DNA from: Allolobophora icterica
Taxonomy: Eukaryota; Annelida; Clitellata; Crassiclitellata; Lumbricidae
Length of the DNA stretch: 64,000 nucleotides
Direction: 5' to 3'
NCBI GenBank assembly: GCA_963556255.1
Contig: OY744607.1
Location: 46,356,111-46,420,110, forward strand
Made by a program: the position numbers and the translations under genes. Below, piece after piece: positions 35,315-64,000 of the stretch (position 1 is the first letter of the stretch; every line of letters begins with the position of its first letter). The notes under the pieces were generated by a model that was not told the origin of the DNA, made no database searches, and saw only the letters and a list, made by a program, of their open reading frames with translations.

Positions 35315-35755
35315 CTGGCTGGATGACTGACTGGCTGGCTGGCTGGCTTCTATCTGGCTGGATGACTGACTGGCTGGCTTCTATCTGGCTGGATGACTGA
35401 CTGGCGGGCTTCTATCTGGCTGGCTGACTGACTGGCTGGCTGACTGATGGTCGGACTGATTGACTGATGCCCTGATGGATAGACTGACTCGTGAACTTAC
35501 TGACTGACTGACTTATTGGCAGGCTTAATGACAGACTGAATGACTATCTGTCTGTCTGTCTGTCTGACTGGCTGACTGACTGACTGGTTCGCTGACTGAC
35601 TGGCTTGCAGGCTGGCTGACTGATTGACTGATGGATAGACTGACTCATATATTACTTACTTGCTGATTTATTGGCAGACTTATTGACAGGCTGACTGACT
35701 GACTGACAGGCTGACTGTTTGACTGGTTGGTTGGCTGACTGGTTGACTGCCTGAC
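35315..35755. repeat. CTGACTGACTGG-type tandem array
   Basis: Begins with three ~40 bp units (TTCTATCTGGCTGGATGACT), then irregular CTGACTGA repeats. Confidence 0.93.
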
Positions 35756-35939
35756 ATGGGGGGGGGGGGAGATACATGTGGCTGTTGGACGTGATTAATG
35801 TCTTCACACAATGCCTCGTCTTCTTTTGTTTGGTAGAATTGATTAACTTCGGTTAATTCAATGGCGTCACATTATCTGCAGGTCTGCGATTCCATCTCCA
35901 TGGCCATCAATCGACGCAGAGATACATCACCATGCACCA

Positions 35940-36035
35940 CACAGCTGCTGCTGTTGTTGCTGGTGCTGTTGCTGCTGCTGTTGTTGCTGCTGTTGTTGTT
36001 GCAGCTGTTGTTGCTGCCTGCTGCTGTTACTGTTG

Positions 36036-36080
<45 letters not shown>

Positions 36081-36490
36081 TTGTTGCTGGTGCTGCTGCT
36101 GATGCTGTTGCTGGTGCTGTTGTTGTTTCTGCATGCTTCTGCTACTACTGTTACTGTTGCTGTTATCTTATTGCTGACGTTGCTGCTGTTACTGTTGCTG
36201 ATATTGCTGATGCTGCTGTTGTTGCTGTTGTTGTTATTGCTGTTGCTGATATTGCTGTTGTTGCTCTTGTTGTTGTTACTGTTGATGTTATTATGATGCT
36301 GCTGTTGTTGCTGTTGCTGTTATTGCTGTTGCTGTTGTTGCTCTTGCTGTTGTTACTGTTGCTGTTATTGCTGATGCTGCTGTTGTTGCTGTTATTGTTA
36401 TTGCTGTTGCTGCTGCTATTGTTGCTGTTGTTACTGTTGCTGTTATTGCTGCCTGCTGTTGTTGTTGTTGCTGTTGCTGTTGTTGGTGCT
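35940..36490. repeat. (CTG/TTG)n imperfect trinucleotide array
   Basis: About 550 bp of CTG, TTG, CTA and GTT triplets, including a pure (CTG)10 at about 36043–36073. The poly-Leu/Val/Ala frame is an artefact. Confidence 0.95.
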
Positions 36491-36589
36491 GTGGAACTGT
36501 ATCAACTCATACATCGATCCATCCTGTGAATGTGTCTCTCTTCGTTCACATCTCTGTCTATATCTTTGTCTCTGTCTGTGCGCCTATGT

Positions 36590-37160
36590 ATATACCAACA
36601 CACACATACACACGCACACACACAAACATAAGGACAAACACATTATATGTATATATATATTTTATATAAACATATATATCGTGTGTGTGTGCGCGTCGTG
36701 TGTCTGTGTATGCATATACATATATATGTATATATGTATTTTTTATGTATACGAATATAAACACTCTCCTGAAGGTGAATATTACTTGTCGACAGTCGTA
36801 AATTACTTTTCATAAAACTCGCTTGAAAGCTGTTGCACATTTAGAGAGTAATTGCAACCATCGATGCAACACTGTTCACAGATTATTTGAGATAATATCC
36901 CATATGGATATGTGCATTTATGTATGCAATATTTCTGAATATGCAGTATATCTATCATATTTGATATTATATACTGTCTATCTACTATATATGTATGTAT
37001 GCACGTATGTATTTGTGTATGTGTGTATGTATATATCATATGTACGTATGTACGTATGTATGTACTTATGTATGTATGCATAGGTAATACAAGTACGTAT
37101 GTTTGTATGCCTGTATGTATGGTTGTATGTATGTAAGTTTGTATGTATAAAAAATCATGT
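36590..37160. other. TA/TG/TATG-rich intergenic DNA
   Basis: Short CA, TA and TATG tracts (the largest at about 36988–37140). No gene. Confidence 0.6.
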
Positions 37161-37707
37161 GTACGTACAAGTACACGTAGGCCTATCTAGCTTATTAACT
37201 TGTCCACTGCTTCTGTGCATACAAGGGAAATTTAATTAAAATGCAAAGCCGCTTCATAAGTCACAGCAGATGCACATTTGCCTTTAAACCCGGACTTTTT
37301 CTCTCACTGGACTCAGAGGCTGACCGCATCATTCAGCTCGCGGCAGATCGCGGTATAATTTCTTTCCAAAAAACGTGGCCTTCATGGACGGATCTCAGTC
37401 ATAAAATTAATCCCTGCTGAGCTTCCACATAAAAAAAACTCTGATGTCGGGTAGCAGTCAGTGATTATTCTCGTGTTCAGTCCCTTATGGGTTTCCGTAG
37501 GAATAAGTAGCTCAACTACGGAGTAGTAGGCCCTTGGGTAATTGTCACTGAACATATAATTATATTGCGCCGCTTCAAGAGAAGCAATCAGCGAAGCCTC
37601 AAGGGTAGCCAAGAAGCCTCAATAGATCAAACGCGTTTTACAATCTGCGTCCAACTTTCCATCTCGGTTTAAACTTGAGCCATCGTAAGAAGTGTAAATC
37701 AGTCCCT

Positions 37708-37990
37708 TAAGGTAGCCTGAGAGGCAGTTATGGGAGTATCGGTGTAAAGTGTTAGCGACCTCAATCTTCTTAGCTCGGCATATGAGACCGGGTGGCCAAT
37801 CTCCCCCCTCGCAGTCTCATCTTCCTACCGAGTGTCCGGTCAATGAACTCGTTATCAGTCATTTGGCTAGGGGGCACAGATAGAGACACGATCTCGAAGC
37901 AAATTTCTGTCCCCCCCACCCCCCTCTGAATTGTCTCAGTTGACAGTTCAGCACGTGAACCACTAAACTATTGCGCACTCCCTGAGTGAC
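37708..37990 (-). repeat. tRNA-derived SINE family B, minus-strand copy
   Basis: The reverse complement reads TAGTTTAGTGGTTCACGTGC (box A-like), CTGAACTGTCAACTGAG, then GCCCCCTAGCCAAATGACTG, GATTGGCCACCC, CATATGCCGAG.TAAGAAG and CGCTAACACTTTA, matching the intronic copies in order. Confidence 0.78.
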
Positions 37991-39400
37991 TGAGTCACCC
38001 GAGGGAGAGAACACGATGGGTCTTTATGAAAATATTGATTTGGGCAGTCGGTAACTAGGTCATATGCAAATATGAGTAACGTGACTAGATGGCATCGGAA
38101 CAAGTAAACTCCGCCCACTCGGCGCGAAGCAATTTAATAACATTGTCATAGGCCTTATTGAAATAAAAAAAATTCTCAAAGAATATTATTATTTTAGTCA
38201 ACCTGAACGTTAAATAGTATGCTGCACTTTGTGCAGCTATTATTATGGCAATGTAAGCTTTAAAAACATGGGCTGTCGTTTGTTAAGTTGTCAATCGAAG
38301 CTGAACTATGGTGAGGGTAGGGCAGCACAGTCTATTTATAGCTACAGATTAATGTTGTTTTCACAGACAGACCAGAATGCATAACGCGCCCTAGTTACGC
38401 AGTTTCTTTGTCAGGGACCCATCTTGTTGGCTTCTTATAAGCTGTGGACTATACTATGCAGTACCAGTTCTATAATGATAAATATAGACCCTAAAAGTTG
38501 ACCATTCACGTCATTGGAGACATGTTGAGAATTCTGGGAAACCTGGAGCAAAAGTAATCTTGCGCCAACGACCATACAGTTGCGCAGTCGACTTCGCGCA
38601 TCATGCGAGCCTCCACAATTGTAGGCCTAACAATAATCTCAAGAGTTATACAACGCCCTAGAATCTAAGTCGCGGGAATTTGGCATATTAACAGATGAGT
38701 AGGACACTTATTAACAAGGCTTAGTAACAGCTAGATGAGTAGGACAAAGCCTGAAATAGGACGTCATAATATATGCAAATCATAACTTTTCTGCTTGAAG
38801 CAGCTCGGCATTTTCTAAGCAGTATTTTATAGCTCATCCAAGCCGGTTATGTCTACATATAATTATAGGCTATATGTGATTTTTTAGTAACACATAAAGC
38901 TTACTTACTTACTTACCTAAGCATTTACAAGTTGACAGGTTTCAAAAGGTGCTTTATAAATTTTGCGCTGCAAGCTCGGTTGCATGCGCTCATTATAATA
39001 CCGGTATTTGTAGTTCTATGATTCTATCTCACAAATGTGAGCCTATATCATCGACCTATATTAGGACGATGGCCTATATCAGTGAAAGTTTCAATTTAAA
39101 TCGATTTGAATAAAAATTTAATTGAACTATCAAGTAAAGTTATTTATTATAATATCAAGTAACATGTATTTTCCACAATTCGGTATTTTCACAGCGGATA
39201 AATTTGACCTCTCAGTTCGTAATGATATTTATTAAATGTTTTAAAGTGGGCTGCATTTCAGTCATTGTGATTGTTGACTGCTTGCTTGCTTACTTACTTC
39301 GTAAAGCCATATTTAATTCGCATATTCTAGTACCCACAGTTCCCACAAACCATTTGCGTAAGCTTTATTACCGGACTAAATTTTGTGGAGGCGAATTTTG
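37991..39400. other. intergenic, no gene seen
   Basis: AT-rich single-copy-looking DNA upstream of CUL3, with no reading frame or repeat I recognise. Confidence 0.5.
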
Positions 39401-39408
39401 AGAGGCAT

Positions 39409-39953
39409 GCTGCCATCTTGCGAATAAAACTGAACTATCGATTTGTTCAATAACTGACCGCTTCACTACCAACTTATTACGCTGCGGAAAATCTATTTTG
39501 GCGAAAGTTTTATGCACAACAAAAGCTCGTTCATAATTTCAATAGATCTGAAGAATTTTAAACTTGGAACAATTTTGGTTTGTTATTAGAAAGCGGTGTC
39601 ATTCTGCCAACGATAACAGTGGACTATTTTTCTATCGTTATTGGGTTCGTAACAATGGCGGCTGCGATCAGTGACGAAAGAAAATAAATAGCAGAATATT
39701 TCATTTTCAAATAAAAATCAGCGTACATTATTTGCTGTTCATGGCGATATTATCGCTAACTATTAACTAACTTGTAATAACGTTTACATCTGTCTGAATT
39801 TCCGCGCGGTTGGTTGTAGACGTTTGTTTTGTTAAAGGTGTAATTGGTTGGCTACAGTGTAAGGGGCCGAGATTTAGAAACAGGAGCCAACAAATAGAAG
39901 GACTTGGAAGTGCGTCGTCACCTTTCGCCAGCTGTAGATCGAAAATTTCCAAA
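39409..39953 (+). promoter_or_regulatory. CUL3 5' flank / candidate promoter and 5' UTR
   Basis: Two YY1-like motifs lie here: GCTGCCATCTTG at 39409–39420 (reverse form) and ACAATGGCGGCTGC around 39652–39665. YY1 sites close to the start are common in TATA-less housekeeping promoters, and no TATA box was found. The transcription start cannot be fixed from sequence. An upstream ATG at 39810 is in frame with the cullin start, without a stop between. Confidence 0.4.
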
Positions 39954-60089
<20,136 letters not shown>

Positions 60090-61380
60090 AGAAGCATCAT
60101 CACTGGGGTGGACAGGAGCGGCAGTCATTACCCTCTTCTCTCTGCTGCTTTTGTTTGTCCGTCGGTCGAACGATGCAACCAGAACTCTTTTTCTTTGTCG
60201 ACCGAGTTTAAAATAACTGTAAAAAACTGACAAAAATCTTGCAAGCCTCTTTCTGTCTCTCTGTCTGTCTGTCTGTCTCCCTTTCTCTCTTTGAATGTCT
60301 CTCTCTCTCATTGGTTACCTGGAAAATCCCGGGCGCTCTGTCGCTTATTAAATTTGCGTATTCTCTAATTTTAGTTTCACGTCTGGTGATTTTTGCTTTT
60401 AAAGGATTGAAGCATATGTATGTGTGTATATATGTGTGTGTATGCATATCATATATGCATATATATATATATATATATGTACATATACGTGCATGGGTAT
60501 ATTTATATTTATTGCTATGTACATGTGCTAGTGCATTCAAAATGCAAGTCATGTATATATACACACATGAATATGTGTATATATTAAAATCTTCTATATA
60601 CATACATATATATTATATGTATATCAAAACATATATATATATATATAAATATAATATGCATCAATTCATGTGTAATGTATGCTCCTGTGTACATATTAAA
60701 TATGTCCAAGATAATGTTGGTGGAAATGGGGCTGATGTTCAAAAGACGTCCGCCATGAAAAGATGAGTGCGTTTGAAGCAGTACTTTTCTCTTTTGACTT
60801 TGAATAGGGATGTATTGTTGAAATTCGCCTCGTCTGTGAGTAACTAGAAGTTGGGTTCTGCTGTGAGTAGCATGCTTTGGGGTTTGGCAGGATTCCCGTT
60901 TTTTTCCAGGGTCTAGTTTTAAATATAGGAGTGGGCGTACAGGAGTCTCATGCTGCATTGAAATCTTCTGATTGAGGCGATTTGCTTCTCAATTCTTGTG
61001 CAACTTCTGTTTGTTTATCATTTCCGTTTTGGGGATGTTGATACAGCTTTGAGTTTTATCCATCGTGATTAATTCTCTTGGTTCTGTTAACTGGGGTGAT
61101 GTATTGCTGTTCAGCTGAGGTGATGTATTGCTTGTTCAACTTGAGCGATGTATTGCCGTTCAACTGGGACGATGTGTTAATGTTCAAATCTGTGCTACTA
61201 AGGTCAAAAGTTGATTTCAGGTAATCTGCTGCATTGTTTTCAGAGGGTGATCAGAAAATTGACACACAGTTTAGAGTAGCAGGAGTTATTGAAATTCTGG
61301 AACTGACGCTTGGACTAAGATGTGCTTTGGTCTGTGGTGCATGTTTTCTCATCCATGACGTCTGATTCCTTCACTTGCTC

Positions 61381-61575
61381 TTACTCCCTCAATAGCTCCC
61401 TTTGGTTTGCCCCCACGTGGCAAGACCCCTGTGCTTTGTCAGTTGTTGGGCAAGCTTTAGCTTGATCCATCTGCAGTTGTAGCAGTTGCATTAATCGGAT
61501 TTTACCTGGTGTGTCTTCATTCTCCCAGCTGACATATTCCTCAAAAGCTGCCTCTGCGTCTGAATTATTTGACAT
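61381..61575 (-). CDS. small unrecognised ORF
   Basis: Minus-strand frame of 64 residues, MSNNSDAEAAFEEYVSWENE…, acidic at the N-terminus and then amphipathic (LMQLLQLQMDQ). An acceptor-like CCTTACAG lies just upstream of the ATG and a donor-like CCAG|GTAAAA follows codon 23–24. It may be chance or part of an antisense transcript; no family is recognised. Confidence 0.2.
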   Translation of the reverse strand: MSNNSDAEAAFEEYVSWENEDTPGKIRLMQLLQLQMDQAKACPTTDKAQGSCHVGANQRELLRE

Positions 61576-62502
61576 TTCTGTAAGGGATCATGCTCTCTGC
61601 TCTTGTTTGAGTAGTTTCTCTGTTGGGGTGCTATATCAATTTCAGTACTTTGTTGTGTTTGTAAAAGAAATAGTACATTAAAATTTAGGGAATAGGAGCG
61701 TGAAACTGTGCATATATATAATTATATATGTGTATATATATATATGTGTATATATATATATATATACTGGCTTACATACTGATTGATGCTGTGTAATCAG
61801 TAATTGATATATATATATATATACCTATGGAATATAGTGCTTTTATATGTAATATATATATATATATGTATATATATATAATGTAATATATATGTAGTTT
61901 ATATATATATGATGTATAATATCTTTATTCTGGGAAATTGGTAAGCCAGTGTGATCTATAATGGTGGTCGTGTGTGTCTTTTGTTCCTAATTTGTCGTTA
62001 CTTAATTTTGCGACGAATGTTGATTGGTTTTGTTTCGTCGCTTGTTCCGCCTGCATTACTTCCAGTTCCTGTCTGCGCTGTGGTGCAAACGTTTCTGGGC
62101 CGTTCTTTTCCTTTCTGTATCGGTCACGAGCGTTTGCACGTCTCAACACCTTTGCCCAACGGCAAATTCACGTTTTCTGAGGCGCTGTTGGTTCTGTGTT
62201 AACATTTGTTACTAGATTTTGCTATCTTGGAGCAGCCTGCATATTTTGAACCATTGAAAAATAATTGATGAGTAATTGGTAGAGCCTAGTTGATGAGATT
62301 GGCAAGTTGGTCGAACAACGTATGATCTCTTCTGTCAACTGAATTTAAAATGTCTGTCGTACAGGCAAAATTCTTGCAAGCCTGTCTTTTCAGTCACTTG
62401 TACTATCACGTGCACTCTGTTGAGTTGTTAAATTCACGTGTTGGAAACCTTGTGTAGTTGAAGCACGTTTAGTGTGATAGTACGAGCTGGTTTAGCTTAG
62501 GG

Positions 62503-62838
62503 AAGGGGTGGCGAACGTTTTTAAGGGTGTGTACCAAAGTGCTGCTAAATCATTTATAAAAATACCGCCTCATACCGCTTGTAATTTGCAGTGTATAATT
62601 ATTTTTCTCATATAGGTTTTTATTAACAAAGCATAACAAAACGTGAAGTAAAAGACGTTATTTTAGAGATGCTTTTAGAAAGGTGTTAAAATAAATTCTT
62701 CATAAAAGCGAATGTGAATTCCTAGAGCGATTTTGTATTTCCAAGTTTGAAATTTTGGTTATGCCCTGAATTCTGCAAGCCCAAAAAATGTGTACACATG
62801 CCACTTTGGGCATGCATGCCATGGGTTCGCCACCTCTG
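62503..62838. mobile_element. hAT-like MITE
   Basis: Ends AAGGGGTGGCGAAC and GTTCGCCACCTCTG are inverted. Flanks GCTTAGGG and ACTAAAGG match at 5 of 8 positions, so it is an old copy. No coding sequence. Confidence 0.7.
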
Positions 62839-63653
62839 ACTAAAGGAGGCGAACTTGAAGAAACTCGTGTAGAACCTACTTTTAGCAATCGTTCTGTGCA
62901 ACTGTTGCTTTCTGTTCAATTACATCTAAGTATGCGTTATTGATTTCCTGGGATTATTTCATTGGCTACGTGCGATGGAGAAAAGATACAAGTCGGACCA
63001 ATCGGATTTAAAGACTTTCGGTTATCTGCAGTTTCGCTTGGATTTCATTGATGTAATTTTACAGCACTGATGTAGAAATGGTCAAATTAGATTTGGGGAA
63101 GCTGATGTACGCTAGGATTAAAGCTCGGCTGAAAAAATGTCTGAGAAAACGTGCACCAGTTTATGTTTTAGTATCGTCTGCCTGTAAAGTTTATTGCCTA
63201 AACTGTACAGGATGTTAATGCCTGATTTTTGGACATTATCTGGGCTCCAGCTCGGCGAGTCCTCGTTTCCTGTTTTGATGGTTTTGTCTTTGACATCTTG
63301 TGTTTAACTCGTGAAATGCCTCACAGTTTTACGATTCTGTGGTGTCCTTTCTGGTTCTCAAACGGGAGGCCACAGGGTCTTGGTTTCGTGTAGATATGCG
63401 GCATATTTCCAGCCAGTTCTTTAGTTTGTCAGCAGAGAGTGAAAATGTTTAACTTTTTCTGGTTTATTTTGCGACGTGGCTTTTGACAACAGGCAGGCGT
63501 TGTATATTCCTCTGTGGCGACCACGTTGCATCGCATCCGTTTCGTTTGCTGTGAGGTCAGTAAGCGATTGTGAAGATTGACGGTTTTCTTTTTAATGTTC
63601 GACAGGTCATCCTGGACATGTGTGTACATACGTGTTGCAATGGTTTTTGTGTC

Positions 63654-63659
63654 AATAAA
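63654..63659 (+). terminator. candidate CUL3 poly(A) signal
   Basis: Canonical AATAAA followed by T-rich sequence, 3.6 kb after the stop. An alternative is at 62690–62695. Not proven. Confidence 0.3.
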
Positions 63660-63788
63660 TTTAGTTTCTGACCACGTATATCTCTGGTCGTTTATCAGTT
63701 TTTAAGTTGATACACCGCAAACCGAACAACACAGCAGTTGCAAAGCTGAAATCATTTATAAGCGATTTGTGTCTTTTGCATTAGTCAT

Positions 63789-64000
63789 CAGGGGTCGTAC
63801 ATAAAGGACGTCGGCAAAATATGACCCACTTTGGACCCCTCCAACCCCCTTGTCCGCATTTGACCTTACCCTCCCTCCCTCCCTCTTTGCGGACGTCCGC
63901 ACGCGTAAGCCAATTTTTAATGTAGTCGTCATTATTTTTACAATTATTCAACAGTTCCTGTGCACGTTTAAGTGACAGTTCAGGTTTCATATTCTAACAG
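63789..64000. mobile_element. left end of a DNA transposon or repeat, cut by window edge
   Basis: Starts CAGGGGTCGTACATAAAGGA and contains a GGACGTC…GACGTCC pair. A 69-codon minus-strand frame (63781–63990, MKPELSLKRAQELLNN…) runs through it. The CAG start suggests a hAT-type terminus, but the other end is outside the window. Confidence 0.4.

Larger units (their letters stand above)
60090..63680 (+). other. CUL3 3' flank, probable long 3' UTR
   Basis: No strong gene signal. Candidate AATAAA signals are at 62690–62695 and 63654–63659. The stretch holds (TA)n tracts at about 60460–60480, 60630–60650 and 61705–61920 and a hAT-like MITE. Vertebrate CUL3 transcripts also have long 3' UTRs; the true end is unknown. 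Confidence 0.45.

Noticed and set aside
35861..36529. 222-codon poly-Leu/Val/Ala frame resembling a signal/membrane protein
   Set aside because: Imperfect CTG/TTG repeat; no non-repetitive domain.
37382..37612. 76-codon minus-strand frame (…YNYMFSDNYPRAYYSVVELL…)
   Set aside because: Looks protein-like in composition but has no recognisable family, upstream exon or second copy; insufficient support.

Overview
This is metazoan nuclear DNA: spliced GT–AG introns, one minor-class AT–AC intron, tRNA-derived SINEs, non-LTR retrotransposons, many hAT-type miniature transposons and very abundant microsatellites. An AT-rich, repeat-laden marine-invertebrate genome is the most natural reading; I cannot name the species. 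There is one conserved protein-coding gene, a complete cullin-3 (CUL3) on the + strand in the right-hand 20 kb. The left 39 kb is a gene desert made of nested transposons and tandem repeats.

Layout. 1–1.9 kb: 3' part of a restriction-like-endonuclease (RLE) LINE with an open reading frame, ending in a (TAA)n tract. 2–15 kb: mostly unique AT-rich DNA with a possible retropepsin relic, dispersed repeats, a hAT MITE, two copies of a ~330 bp tRNA-SINE and a long hairpin. 15–20 kb: a microsatellite landscape of (AAGGC)n, (GGAT)n, (GGGC)n and a compound (TTA)/(TTATCG)/(TTATCA) tract. 20–28 kb: a cluster of hAT-type elements, several nested inside each other with intact 8-bp target duplications, including three copies of a 1–1.6 kb family whose 3' part is an AACTATAACTGT-type minisatellite. 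28–39 kb: AT microsatellites, a 260 bp palindrome, two decayed LINEs, SINEs and a 77-unit (GGAT)n array.

39.95–60.09 kb: CUL3, 19 coding exons joined in frame to 767 codons plus stop, close to the human length of 768. The cullin N-terminal BTB-binding helices, the cullin homology domain and the C-terminal neddylation lysine (K711 here) are all present. Cullin-3 is the scaffold of CRL3 ubiquitin ligases, bridging BTB-domain substrate adaptors to RBX1. Its introns carry at least four SINE families, hAT MITEs, two LINE C-terminal relics and several minisatellites. Downstream (60.1–64 kb) there is a probable long 3' UTR with candidate poly(A) signals, a further hAT-like MITE and the left end of another element.

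I did not find an undescribed multi-gene system. The points most worth following are: the U12-type AT–AC intron just upstream of the codon for the NEDD8-acceptor lysine; a tandemly duplicated splice acceptor that could add nine residues to CUL3; a SINE whose 3' tail resembles that of a resident LINE; several Russian-doll transposon insertions; a transposon carrying repeated CAATAACC–GGTATG motifs; and a striking excess of the palindrome TAGGCCTA.
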